Assembly (NCBI RefSeq): GCF_003286085.1
Contig: NW_020825294.1
Coordinates: forward strand, 4,960,001 to 5,024,000
From: Drosophila persimilis
Taxonomy: Eukaryota > Arthropoda > Insecta > Diptera > Drosophilidae
Direction of reading: 5' to 3'
DNA: 64,000 nt
In this document: piece after piece, positions 29,008 to 42,594 of the stretch
Layout: each line of letters starts with the position of its first letter
Numbering within the stretch: the first letter of the stretch is position 1
Program-made: the position numbers and the translations under genes
The notes under the pieces: model-generated
What the model saw: the letters and a program-made list of their open reading frames with translations, nothing else
Databases searched by the model: none
What the model was told of the DNA's origin: nothing

Positions 29008-30275
29008 TCAATAGCTGGCATTACTGCCCCTTGTGGAAATGCTCATGCGTCGCTCGACGCGATTTGTGTGCGGCAGCAGACACCCCGGCGGTGGATACCG
29101 CCATCTCCTAGGCCGAGACAACAGGGTGCCATCTGTCGAGGCTCGACTCCGGAATGGGGCATCAATGTCGCTTCGTGAGCTGCTCAAACTGCTGCTCGCA
29201 ATCTCATCTGTGGACTCTGTATGATCGCCTCCACTGCTCTCCTCCAGGCAGGCACTGCCAATGACCAGGAAGGAACGCCGGCCGGCGCCCAGCGACGAGG
29301 CATCGTAAAAGGAACAGGATCCGGAATCAGGTGTCAGAATGCCATCGGCCGCATTCGCCACATCGCTGGTGGAACGTTTGAGCTTGGGAAATTTGGTGAA
29401 AACACGCCAAAAGCGAAACACATCACGAAACACATTGAGGACCTGCAAAGTCGAAAAAATTATTTGGATTTATCTTTCTCCTACTGGTGTTTCTCCCTTG
29501 ATATTACCTGATCCACACTTTCTCTGACGGATATCTCATGGAAACAAGCGCAGGAGAGCTCTCTAAAGCGACGCTGCCCTTCTTCTAGGCTTACCATGCG
29601 ATCTCCGGGTTGATCTGTCTTGTTGCCTACCAATATTACCGGTATATCCAAAGTGTACTCCTAAATCGAGAGGAGAGAACGAAAGACGGAGAGTTGGAGA
29701 TTAGGGTATTAAAGTAGAGCCGCGGCCCTTGCAACTGTTACTCACTTTACTAGCCGATCCCAGCTTACGTCTTCGCTTGTTATAGTTAATGAGGAACTTC
29801 AAACGACTGCATTCATCAAAGGAACACTTGTCCGTTATGGAATACATGAGTATAAAGGCATCCGCCCAGCGTATATTCGACTCCAAAGTAACACCATCCA
29901 GTTCCTAAAGGAAGGAACCCCAGATGTAATAATCAGTAGTCCCATAATTCGAAATTAAAGACTCACCTGTAACTGCCCTGTGGCATCTAGTATATCGAAC
30001 TGCACCTGCTCTTTGTCCAGTGTTGTTTGGCACGTATATATCTTCTCCAGATTCGGGTCATATTCCCCAATAAAACGGCGTGTGATAAAGCGTACCACCA
30101 TGGCTATGGTAATGCAGATTAACGTATTTAAGGTTTCTAATTTCGAAATGTCAAAAGGAAACCTACCCGTCTTGCCCACACCGCTCTGGCCGAGCACCAT
30201 CACCTTGAGCGTCTTTTGTTTGTTGGTGTGGAGGCCGAGCTTGACCAACGATGACTTTGGCGAAGTGGCATTCAT
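29008..30275 (-). CDS. RERG/RASL-like small GTPase with long C-terminal tail
   Basis: Five minus-strand coding exons, 30275-30167, 30103-29967, 29904-29746, 29660-29508 and 29442-29008, all in phase, give 330 aa. G1 is GQSGVGKTA, with its last codon split across the first intron. The G3 region is DATGQ rather than DTAGQE; G4 is NKTD; G5 resembles EISV. After the ~190-residue G domain comes a 140-residue Ser/Arg-rich tail with no CAAX box, so membrane anchoring by prenylation is not expected, as in RERG/RASL proteins. The altered DATGQ may affect GTP hydrolysis. From memory it corresponds to CG5160. A splice acceptor just upstream of the ATG implies a 5' UTR intron. The 63-bp first intron is stop-free and a multiple of three. 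Confidence 0.85.
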
Positions 30276-32912
30276 GGCAGCCAAGTAGGAGAAATCCGAA
30301 GTCTGCTAAGGAAAATAATAAGTGGTTGAACTTTAGTAGGAGCATTAGAAGTATAACGACTAAAGGATACCTCCTATGCTTAGAACTATGCATTATTTAG
30401 GAGATGGTTGTTCCACAAAACCAATACAGCCTTCTACGGCACGGATCCTGGGTATCCTGGGAGTATAAGTGATGCTTTGTTTTGCGTGTAATTGGGTGGC
30501 GGTGGCGGCTTTCCCATGGCTGAGACAATATGTCTGCCCCAAATGACTGACATAACCTTTGTATGCATAGATTCCTGGGCCTCCTAACCCACATCAAAGC
30601 CCTACTGTTTGCCCTGTATCCCTGTAGTCCAGTGTGTCTCTCCCTGTAGTCCTTTATTCCTGGAATAGGACTAGACCAGGTCGCATTCTTATTTTGGCCC
30701 CAGCTCCCTCACTGAACGGCCCCGGCATTATTGCATATTTTTGAGCTCCAAGACAAAAACTTTAACATAAGAAGCGAACACCCAACAAAAGGTTCACTGT
30801 GTATGTTTTTTATGGCCACCCATGGATATACTTTTAGATATATTATACATATGTACAGAGTGTACATTCATATAAGGTCTGCCATGGGGTGGAAAGTGGA
30901 AGTCTGTTTGTGCTTTTGAGAAGGTCAACAATGTCAGCGGCAACAAGCCACCGACAACTATGAAACATTTATTGGACACTTTTTGCGTTATCCCTCAGTC
31001 TATACATATGTCTGGGTCCCAATCGCATTCCCTGTTCCAGGGACAAGCCCCACCACCCCACACAGTGCACAGCGCGTCATTGTCATGGCCATTATTATTA
31101 TCATGGCCACGCCCCGCAAGCCGATTAGCGAGGGATGTCAAAACACTTCAAAAAACGAAAGAAGAAAAACCACTCGAACAAAATGGCAAACAATAAAATA
31201 TCAATTATCACTTGGCACAAAATGTCACTTGCTCATTTGTGTCCTTGGGTTCCATCTCCAAGTGCGAGTATTGTCGCGTCCTTAGAGTAGGACAGACTCA
31301 CGGTGGCTTGGTGAGGTGTGGCTTTGTGTGCGAGGACTTTTGTATCTGTGATTGTGGGTGTGTATGTGGACAGGAAATGGAGGAAGAAGGTCTCAAAAAA
31401 GTTCAACGACACGTGCCAACGATATGTTAGCTCAATTAGGTGGTAACTACAGTGCGTCACAGAACGTTAAGGCTGGCAAACACGACTTAAACTTATTTTA
31501 TTTTGATTATTAGCTTATTTTGTAGATAATTAAGGCCACTTCTTAGACCTACTACTAGTACTAGGTTAATTCCCCTATAAATTCCTAACTAAATAAAACT
31601 AATAATAAATCCATATAAATATACTGGGGTATATGTTTAAATTCCAAGAACTCATCCAGGCCTACAACCTAATTTTTGTCTCTCGCAAAGAACATTCAAA
31701 AATTTGCACTTCAAGGCAAGGATTCACACTTGAGAATCACGGCGTTGTAGAACTCATGAGCCTGCAAGGCGATTGCCAATCGTTACAGAAAGGTTTAATT
31801 TTCAGTAAAAACACCTATAGGTCGGCGGAGCGCACTGTACACTTCAGTCGAGCCAAAGTGAAACAAATCTATCAGACATCAGTCCTCACTTACCTCTGGC
31901 TCTGTGAGACTTACATACTACGTAGCCATGAACAGCTCTCTGCAGCCGTGTGCCCCATTGCTTATTGCGCTCAAAGTTTTGCTGCGTAGATTTTAATTAG
32001 TTGGATTTGAAACTCAAACACTTGAGCGGGCCATGACAGCACTGTGCGTGCCTAATGAAGCGTTTTCCCGGACTCGGGCTGTTGTTCTCCATTGGCCTCA
32101 TCCCTGGAGCTCCAGCTCCTGGATCTACCAAGTCCTCCAGCGCAATCTATGGCTGGGTCTTGTGCGCCAGCTGCCGCCAGTCATTGAGTCATTGAGTGGC
32201 CCACGATTTCCGCATAACCTGGCGTATATGTAATGCGGAGCATCAAGTGGTTTTTGGGAGGACTTTAAGTCTCATCCGTAAAGTTTTGCTGTAGCCAGAC
32301 GACGACTTTAATCCCCCGAAAGCAGCAAACTTTTGTTGCTAATTTGTATTTAATTATAACGAACGATTGAGCACTGCTCTGTCTCTTTTGGAGCAATGCC
32401 CTTACCCTCAGCCGCTAATCATCCATCGGCCATGCCTTGGTTTTCACACGCCCGTATCCCAAAAAGTGTGCCACACTAAATTGAATTGTTTTCCCTCTCC
32501 TTCCATGGCTGTGTTCCCTCTCTCTCTTTCTGTTTTCCCTTTATTATTTTTTTATTGCGCAGAATATTTTGTACAACATTCTTGTTTTCGGGCATGGGGG
32601 AGAGCGTGGTGCAAGCAGGCAAGGTGTAAGAGCCAGCTCGGGCGCACATTAATGAGTTCTGAGAAGCATTCTAAGGGCCAGAAAAAAATGGTTAGGGGTA
32701 TTCGCGTTGACTGTTACATCACGGCTCAAAAATCGAGCTCTAAAATGAAATGAAATGGAAACGATTTCAAAGGTCTGCTTTGACGAAATACGAGAGAAAT
32801 ATAATTCTGTGAAGCTACAAGTGAATACTCAATGGGGAGGCCTAATTTTATATATTTGATCTGACAAGAATAGAATAAGTGCATCACCTGAACACAAGAG
32901 TGGATTGAGTTA

Positions 32913-32928
32913 GGTACCCAAGGGTACC
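32913..32928. repeat. Perfect 7-bp inverted repeat with AA spacer
   Basis: GGTACCC-AA-GGGTACC. Short; a protein-binding palindrome or chance. Confidence 0.5.
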
Positions 32929-35900
32929 CAAAAAAAGGTGCGGGTATTTTTTGTTCCGTTCGAAATGCGAGTCTTTTTAATGAAAATTAACTTATTTTCA
33001 TTTGAAATTAACAACCTAAAAAGTGTACTTTTTAATGATATACAAATAAAATCTTTAACTTTAACTTTGTAGCCAAAGAACCGCTCCCTGGCGGAGGGGA
33101 ACAAAATGTAACGGCTGGGGTTGTTGTGAGAAGATAGACAGATGTGGCAGAAAAATACAACTATATTCTCGGTAAAAAGGTAAATTGTGTTATACTGTTG
33201 TTATATTATAATAGAAACATAGAAACCTATTTTAAAAATTATTATTTTATGAACTCATTACAAAAAATCTTCTTGAGAAGCCGCCGAACCATTTAAACAC
33301 CAAAAACCGCAAAAAGCCATCAAAGCTTCAACCAGTTTCCCTTGAAGCCATCAAGGCGTGTGCCATGTGCCCCGAAAATTAAACCCCACACCAGATTTAT
33401 GCAACAAGTTCCACCCACTAAGCCACACAAATATTTTCTCATTCGCTGATTAACTGCTTATCTTTCATCTCGAGCTCCACCCCAAATATCCATTCTGATT
33501 CAGGATAAGTGAGAGTACCCCTTATGTGAGGTAATAACAGGACTCTTGTTTGTGCTACTCATCAGGACATCGACCGGACCTTGGCATAGGCATTGAAAAG
33601 CAAAAAACCATACACGCTCCAACAGACTCCAACGAGAGAGGAGGCGAAGGACCAGTATTCTCAGATGGGAAAGAGTAGGTCCAGGACCAGTACTCAGTAA
33701 GGAAAGAGGAGTAGAAGCAAGTCTGGACTCGCAGCAAAGAAGTAGAAGGAGGACCAGAACCTGTCGGGTTGATGACCCTACAATGTTTATCAACATACTC
33801 GTATGTAGCTCTATTGCGCAATACCCAAAAAAGCTCTCCGACACTACCCAGACGAAGATTAAGTTACCGTTGCTCCTCTACTCACTCTATGAGTCGATTG
33901 TGCATGCGCCCGTCCCCCCTAGATGGGCACGTGTTGGGTCAGTTGTGGTTGTCATCACTGGATGTTGATGAGGATGATTATGCTGCTTGAAATTCCATAG
34001 AAAACAAATCAAAACGCCAGCCAAAAACAACAAGTGGTTGAGATGGAGATGGCGGCACGGGGGTATTGGGGCATTAGGGGGCGGTGGGGACATAATGTGG
34101 GTTGTCATGGTGCCGACCAATTCCACTTTCGGCTAAGGTCATGGGAAGTGCGGCACTTGCTGTGACTCGTTGTTGTACCCTTACTCTGGCAGAAGGTATG
34201 AATGTTTGTAAAGCTGAGGAGGCAAAAAACGTTACTCCATAAAATAGAAACATAGCCCTGCATGTATCCACAGTATTCATAAAATCACAGCTATACTCAT
34301 GCCTTTTCAATGCTTTCCATGTGTCTTTCGAACAGCGAGTGAGCGAGAAAAAAAAACCGAAATTTTCGGATCTTACACAGTAAAAGCTCCAGCTCCCCAA
34401 ACAATTATTTGTAATTTCTTAGTAAATCCTTACCAGTTTTAAATTTAAAATTATTTGCTCTCGGAACAGTGGATCTGTTAAGGTATCTTTACCTTCGGCT
34501 TTTCAATACTATGCCTTCTTTTATGTTAATGATTGAAGTTGCCCCACTACTGCTACATGGTACTCTCTGTATTGCCCCCTTTCCAGGCACTACATCTCTT
34601 TCTCCCCTCTCCCGATTCTCCAATTTCCCCGCTCCACATTTCCCGCCTTTTTGTGCTCGTCATTCCGTATTACAGTACTGAGTATTTCAGTGGGGCCAGT
34701 GCGAGGAGTGTTAACAACAACGACACGACTGTTGCCATTGGTTTTTCTCTTTCGGTTTGATGGCTATGACCATGAAATCGAAAATGCGTAAAAATGGTTG
34801 GAGTTGGCGGTCAACCTGCTCTCCATTTCCCCCTCGAATTGTAGTCTCACCTTGAATGGGGTCTTAAAAAAATATATACATATATATGAATCTATATATA
34901 TTTTTGTAATGAAAAATAAAGAAATTGCTTTCATCGTGTCTTACACTGGCATTGTCACATTGTCAGCCAAATACAAATACGAGTCGAGCGTCATAAATGT
35001 TATTTTAGTTGGCTCAAATGGATGGGTCCGCGGTGGTATTATTGTGTTGACTCAGCGATGTTTAACCGAAATAAACATGGCTCCTTTTCAAAACCAAAAT
35101 GAGACTTGTCGGGGATGGGCAGGGAAAAGCCAGGAGGTTTAGGCAAGTAAATAATGGTTTGCCTTATGGTTTTCTAACTAGGAAAAAGGGGTATGGTAAC
35201 TTTAAAAAGTTTTAAGCTGTTTGATATATGATATTGGAAGAACAAGAGCAAGATTGACAAAACTTTTAAAATACAAATAAACTAGAAAAACGAAGGACAA
35301 CAGCAAAAGGCTGTAAATATACCTTACGGGAAATGCATTTTTTAAATTATGTTAATTTGCTTTTTATTTTTTTTTTAGTTCGTTTAACTAAAATCTGCCT
35401 AAAAACAAATTCTTTAAAATTCAGCAAACTTGGTTTTTGTCCTGTAATTTGATACTCACTTTGACATCAAATTTCATAATACAAAGTTAAACAGAAGCCG
35501 CAAAAAAAAGTTGTGCTTTTTTTATCTATCACGAACTTTTTCATAGTCAAAATTACTTGAATTCCCATTTTGGGAGCACCCACTGTACATATATAATTAT
35601 TATCAAATACTGTTGGCTTTTATCTGCTTTCATTTCGCCCCTTTTCATTTCATTTCAATCAAAATGTGTTTCCCCTCATAAATATCGATAGGATTTATGA
35701 GTGCCAAGTGCCCCAAGTGCGTGCAAGTGCCTTCCGCCTTGGACCGTGTACTCAAATTGAATATAATTCTCTTTGCTTTACACATTCCTTTGCCACACTC
35801 CTCGCTACCGCATTTGCCACTTGTCGTAGGCTGTGATGCAAAATATCAATATCTTTGAAGGACCCATTAGGTTGTCCTACATCCTCTTACTCTTCTGGTG

Positions 35901-37199
35901 TCTGCCTTTTACGATCCCCAGCCTCATAAAGTGCTGTGCCTCACTCATTGTGTCAGTTGGTCGAAACGATGAATTATTTTTGATACCCTAAAACAATGGT
36001 TTGTTTGGGTTTTGGGAGGAGTTGGTAGTAAAAGGAAACAGAGCCGAAACACCATCTGTTCTAATATAAAACAAAAAGCACCACTTTAAATGTATGCTAA
36101 TTCCATTCCACTTCATCTATATTTTTCATAATTTAATAAACCATTTAACCATCTTCACTCTGTCTCAGGTGTAATGCTAGGGTATCTCCGAGTTGTACCC
36201 ACAAAAACCTTTCGCTCCTGCTCGTATTTTTTCCTGGTGGCTGTTGCGTTTGTCAACGTTTGCTACTGTCTGCGGTCGGATGGCAATAAAACGCTTTTGT
36301 TTGTGGCTTTATAACCAACACCACAAAGTAAAAGCCGACAGCCACCGCAGCCCCGAGTATCGGGTGCTATTAACTAGTTGCTTTATGAAGGTGCTAGATG
36401 GCTTATACTCGTAGGAGGTGGCCGAGGGTGTTAAGCTTCCCTCATTATGTTTATTTGATCTTAAGAGCATGAAGATGCTTTTCCTGTATCGTGGGTAAAG
36501 AGGAGCGAATTCTGTATAGAAGATATCGGACATCAGGCAAATGACAGAAGAATATAGATTATATCGCACGACAGACGATTAATGAAGAACCGCACGAATA
36601 ATTTGCATTTCACTTTTGCGAATAAACAAGCAACGACCTTGCCGCCAAATTTAAAGCATACCAAACAAAACAAATCAAAAACAGAACTAAACGCAGAAGC
36701 ACATCGAAATGAAATTTGTTGTATTTCGAAAAGTATTCTCAAAGTCAAACATTTTCGCACAGAGATCTATGAAGGCGGAACTACGGAACGGAATGAAGCA
36801 ATCAAAGCTAATTAAAATGATTTACAAATCAAAAGAGTATGTAGAAAAAAACATGAGGTTAAAAGTTATGAGTTTCTTGTCGGTCCATGGATGAGGCACG
36901 AGTCAAGGCTGCGCTGGAGAGGCCAAAAAAGATCAAACAGGGGTGTAACCCAACGAGGGGTTGACATAATAAATGTTGAAAGATAAGTTCAATAGGTTGT
37001 ACTTTGATTTAAGTTTGGCTTAATAGCACTAAAAAGCACATTGTTGCGAAATACCCCTCTCGAAAAACCCGCCACTATGCCACTGCCATGGAAATAATTG
37101 TTTACAGAACGCACAAAACTAGAAACAAGAACAAAAGTCAAACATTTGCTTTAATTTATTATTTGTTTATGAAAGTTTCTTACTTTGAGTCGATGTTTG

Positions 37200-37640
37200 T
37201 TGTTTTGCGCTAATTTCAAAAACACATCTTTTTTACATTCAATTTAATAATTATAATAAATTAGATATTATATGAAGTTGTATAAAAATTCAGTATACGC
37301 ACCGTTTGATCCACACACAAAATATTTTTCAAAAAAATACGGTTCCTCCTTGGTTTTTGATTATTTCATATCAATATTTATAGATATTTAATGTAGTTAT
37401 TAAATACGATTTACAAGTATATTTGGCACAATTTTCGTATGGTTTTTATATTTTATTTTTATAGCTGATGAAATTATTTAGTTATATTCTTAAATGTTTA
37501 AATGTATTATTTATAGTTTAGTGTTTTTTTCGTTAAGATTTATATGGTGTCTTTTTTTAAATTAATTATTTTAATAATTATTGTTATTTTAATTACTGGT
37601 ATTCTCTTTTATATGCCGATTCTTTTCTCAGAATTATTTA
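37200..37640. other. Very AT-rich tract
   Basis: About 440 bp made almost only of A and T, with many TTATT, TAATT and TTTTT words. Candidate matrix-attachment or nucleosome-poor region; no gene. Confidence 0.5.
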
Positions 37641-40600
37641 ATCATTGGATCATTGTTTGCTTTTAAGTGTTTTCACCGAATTGTTGACACTTCAGGTTCT
37701 CGATGCGTATTAAGCCGCTGGCACATAGCAATTATGCTTTTATATATCCGTGCTCGTACATCCATCCAATCCGCCCGGCCAATCACTATCGGGTCCGGTG
37801 TTGCGATGCCATCGAAGTGGGTTTATTGCGACGTAGAAGAACCGCCAGATGCGCTCCAGCCATTGTAACGCCCTTCACCCTCCAACCACCAACACCCAAC
37901 CACCACCCACACCACCTGCAGATGCGGCAACGGCGTCGTCGTCAATAAAGTGTTGGCGGCCACTGTGCGTGGACAAATGTAAAATGGAAAATAGTTCGCC
38001 AAGGCCAAGGTATGATTGTTAGAGGGTATGGTATGGTAGTCTCGATCTCTCCTGTTCCGATCTCCTTGATTTACTACTGCTTTACAGCATCACCAGTTTA
38101 AGTCTGGACATCACTTCACCTTCTTTTGAATATGCCTTGGACAAGGAAGTGCATGGGCACGCACACACTTGAACACACACGCACACGCCTACCACACGAA
38201 AATCGGGCGCAGCAGAATCACCGGCAGAATCAGCGACTGTGGGTGCGCGAAGAAACACGAATGATAACAGCAGGAGAAACAGGGACGACAAACGATATGA
38301 AGTTTTTATACTAACACGTATACGACACGTCTGCTGCGCTGGCGTCGGTTGAATGAGGCAACAATAACAAAAGCAGCAGCAACAGTTAGCCACAAAAATG
38401 TTGCCAGACAAACGCAGCAGCGAAAGCGCGCGCAACATAATGCCATCAGGCAAAGGCATGTATTATTGCGGATATGGAAGAGATCAACGATTCTTTCTCT
38501 TAGCTCGGGCTCCAGATGAACTATGTGAGTTATTTGCTATAGCTATATGTGCCGAAATTATAATCAAAATCATTCCCACCTTTTGGAATTCGCTTTGATC
38601 GGTTTTTCTCAATAAGTTTATCATGAAAACTTATAGGATACAAATATGGATACTCGTGTATATCAAAAAAGTCCTTTTTAACGACACAGCATTACTAAAG
38701 TCTCGAGAATAGTTCGAGAACAGTCAGGGGTCTCGTGTTTTTTTGTCTGGCCGCACATATGTTGCGGGATTATGTTGCTAGCGGATGTTTGTTTCTGTGG
38801 AAGCAGGACCAAGTAGCCTGATTGTTGGGGGCTTTGTGCGTATGCGTGTGTGTATGTGTGTGTTTAGGTCATTTCTTTTCATCTTTAGTGTCTGTATTCA
38901 CGCCTTGAGCTGTTTAATTATTTAGGGATAAGGGTCAACATGGGCATCGTGACTTTGAACATACTTATTAACTATCGACAGTTGTGGCTTTTAAATAATT
39001 TACAGGGAAATTCGGAAAAAACTCTTCTATAATGGGTGAAAGAATGACTTCTTTTCGATCAATATCAGTCATTAAATATGTAGATTAGGGAAAACTATAT
39101 TTAATATATAATATATTTGGGAGCTATTATAATCTTCAATGGCTCTTAAAAAGCAAACCATCCACAACCTCTGAAAATATTTAAAGTGACATGCCAAACC
39201 ATATATATTTCGAATGATGGACTTTAGCTTCCAAGTATCTTTAAACATAATCCCTTTATCATAATGCAATCTTGCTCATCAGACTGTCACCACTAATCAA
39301 CTGCCAGTAAAAATGTTGCAAAAACACAAAATTGTATCTGGCTGTGGCACGCTTCATCCTCGTACAAACATGCTTACCCGACAGGGAGCAAATCCAGTTT
39401 TCCGCCCAACTGACCTTCACTTAACATTAGACCCAAAAAAAACCTAGAACAAACACACACCAAAATACAAAAAAAAAAAAGAAAATGGGAAATAATGTGG
39501 AGAGTGAGGAAAGTATGCAAACATTTTCCATGTAATTGGCAATAAGCCATGCCCTAATGCTAGGCCAAACACGACGCCCACACACAGACAGCGACACAGA
39601 CAGAGGGCCGCACAAACACCACGACAGATGTTTACAGGGCTTTCCACGCGCTGTAGGGTGCCCAAAATGGGATGGATGGTAAGGGGCAACCTGTTGACAT
39701 CGAGGCGCCTCGTGGCACGTATACGTAGCCGCACTCACTAATTGCTTCTGACAGTGGCAACAGGTTAGATTTTGTCAGATGAGCTGAACATCCATTTTGG
39801 TTAACTCCTCGCACTCGACTGCCTGAGGCTCGACTGTCGACTGGCCCCGTAAGAACCCCTTTAGCCCTACCCAAATTCTCGATTGATTTACGGCTACCAC
39901 AGGAGCGGAAGCGACACCCCATCTCCGTGCGTCCAAGCATCTGTCATTTTTCATTCTTGTTGTTTACGCACCACGAACGAAAAGGTGTTCAAAACAATCT
40001 CCCCCTCATGCTCGTATTAGTGTCTTTTCTGCAACTAATTTACGTAGGTGGAAAGCTCTTTCTCAAGTAGAGGGGCCGACAGTTTTAAGGAGGTTTGAGG
40101 TGTTTTTAGGTAAAGAAAAGTCCCTCTGCATTATGATAATTATGTTTCACGTTCAGCGATGAGCGATAAACACACATTTGCTGTGAAGGAAAATTAAGAT
40201 ACTCCATTTTTGTATTTAGCCGAAAAGTATGCTTTAAACTTGAGAGAAAATTTGTGAGTTACAAGGAAATTTTTACACTATACTTTACTTTCCAGTTAAT
40301 GCAAAAAAAAGGGTTGGGTTTGGCATTCTGTGGCAGTTTAAATTTCAGGGAAGTTGTTGAATTTTGACTATAATTAATCAAACTATTTCCGGTACTGTCC
40401 ATCTTCCAGATAAAAGCATTTCAAACCACTTAGATTTTAATATGTGCACCATTATATCTTTTTAAATCAAAAATAATTATTTTCAATTTCTTTTTACTAA
40501 GCCATTTTTGTCTTAGTGTACTGCTTTGCTATTTTGCTAAGTGATTTTGTAAATTCTATTTACGACCGCCAACATAGACCGACCTCCACCTCCTCTGGCC

Positions 40601-42393
40601 CCCGTGGCCTATTACCTGTTTAGCAAACTTGATCTTCGAGCTTTTGGAAAAGCTTTTCGGGAAAAACAAAAATATTTAGAAAATAAAAAAAAATCGATTC
40701 GATCATTTGCAAAAATATTTACCAAAAACTGTGTATCAAAGTGGCATCTAGTTGTATTTCCATTAATTGACAGATTTCGGTCTGACAAATTGCTCAAATT
40801 AAGATCTCTGACAAACCAATCCGTGAAAATCGTTGCGAAAGTGAGTGAGAAAATGCATTTGGAATACAGAGAGATGGATCTGTCTGAGTCAATATTTTGA
40901 TGATGTTGATACAGTTTCTGGCTGCAGAGGGGAGCCGTGCCAAGGGCTGTCCGCTGTCAGAGGGGAGCTGCACGTGCGATGATGCCACACCAGATACTTG
41001 TTTACAGTGCGAAAATTGTGTGGGATCTAATTAAAGTGAAAGTTATATATACTCGCACATAGGCTTGCGGACGATTGCCGCCCCAATTCGATTATAAACA
41101 ACTCTCGGCTTGGCCTCATCGAGCAGACAGTGTGATATTCCATTCCCCTTCGATATGAGTGGGTTGCCTACTCTGCACTGCTCTCACGCTCCCCCGATGC
41201 GATAATACTGTTTGTACGGCTAGTAAACAATTTGGCCAGGTCTAGGCCTCGGTCTGGCTGCCTGTCTGCGTCTGAGCATGCATTTGGGGCATGTTCTATA
41301 CACCAACTGCGAGATTTACTTGCATCAACACACAACACTCATACAAACTTTACAAAACGCTGCATATACCCAATATGATTCAAAAGCGAGTATGAGAAAT
41401 CTCATAAATTACTCACCAAATGTTTAAAACGATAATGCAAACCCGAATATTCGACCAATACCTCCAGCCCACACCTACACCCCTTGTTCATTTGTATGCT
41501 CCCCCTTCACCCCTTCACTCCTTCACCTCTTTCGGATTTGTGTCTCCATGGACTTCGCGTGTCGCGCTCATGCTGTGGCTATTATTAGACGCGCTGCTGT
41601 CGCCTAATCAATTCCAGTGCATGCAACAAATATTTGTGCCCCGAAATCGGGCTGGCCAGATGTGGGCGAATACAGGCCAGGACGGGGGCGGGGGCTTGGA
41701 TTAGGAGTGGGCCTAAGAGAGGGCTCTCCTCTGGTTACCTCCTGCCGGCAGACACGCGTATTGTCACGTCAAAGGGATTTGTCGGAGGACAGGGTCGAGG
41801 ACACAACCAGATTTGCATTCTCATTACCAATTAAAGCGTATTCGAAGGACAAGAGCAGAGGTATGGGTTAAAGGCTTTATGGTTTATGGTACATATGAAA
41901 TTTATGAATTTTGGTTTTTGTTTTTATCACCTTTGAAATGAAAATTAATGAAAGAGAAGGCAATGCACGCGCCAGCCACGACGGCAATGCATGATGCATG
42001 GAGAACAGAGCAGATATATGGAGGGGACCTTTGTTCCCTTCCCAATAAAAAAAAAAAATAATAATAAAACAAGTGTTTGAGGAAACGATGTGGCACCGAA
42101 CCGAACGGAAAATTGTTATAAAACTGCAGTCGACAGTAAGGCAACAACTCAAAACGCATTGAAGATCCATCAGGGACAGGTGTCGTGCAGGGACGTGCAT
42201 ACAAACCACTCTATTCCATACAGAAAGGTAAACTATGGAAAACTCATAGCAATACTCCATAAGAGTGTCTGTGGTAGTTAGCTAAAAAGAGAGGCAGAGA
42301 TGAGAGGGAGACACAAATTAGAGGCTGAGAATAAGAGAGACTTCACCGCCTCTGCGATTTCTTATCAATAGAGAGAGAGAAACTATCATTCGA

Positions 42394-42430
42394 TTTATAT
42401 GCCAGCTGTGCCAAGCAAAACCCTCACAGT
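42394..42430 (+). promoter_or_regulatory. Probable core promoter of first trehalose-phosphate phosphatase gene
   Basis: TTTATAT at 42394-42400 is followed about 30 bp later by TCACAGT at 42424-42430, an Initiator-like word. The ATG is at 42595, leaving a leader of about 170 bp. Confidence 0.45.
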
Positions 42431-42594
42431 TGTAGCTCAGGCATTGAGAAAGCAGCAAGCAGCAGATAAGACACAACCAAACGCGGAACTAATATTCTTC
42501 GCACAAATCAATTTCAGTGCAAGTCCAAGCAAAACTCATATACCTATTGGTACTGATCATAACCCTAACAAGGAGTAAACAGGAAGATATCAGA

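Larger units (their letters stand above)
30276..42380. other. 12-kb stretch without a credible gene
   Basis: No frame longer than about 130 codons, and none shows coding composition, a domain, or convincing splice partners. The left end should contain the 5' UTR exon of the GTPase gene. The rest mixes AT-rich sequence with less AT-rich, regulatory-looking patches (about 31000-31200, 35700-35850, 37690-37960, 39540-39900, 41040-41300). It may be enhancer or noncoding-RNA territory for the genes on either side; the sequence alone does not decide. Confidence 0.5.

Noticed and set aside
33060-33180. Purine run followed by TGTAACGG, resembling a polypurine tract and start of an LTR
   Set aside because: No second LTR, primer binding site or gag/pol similarity nearby.
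40604-40900. 98-codon plus-strand frame rich in Lys and Phe
   Set aside because: AT-rich composition explains it; no domain or splice partner.
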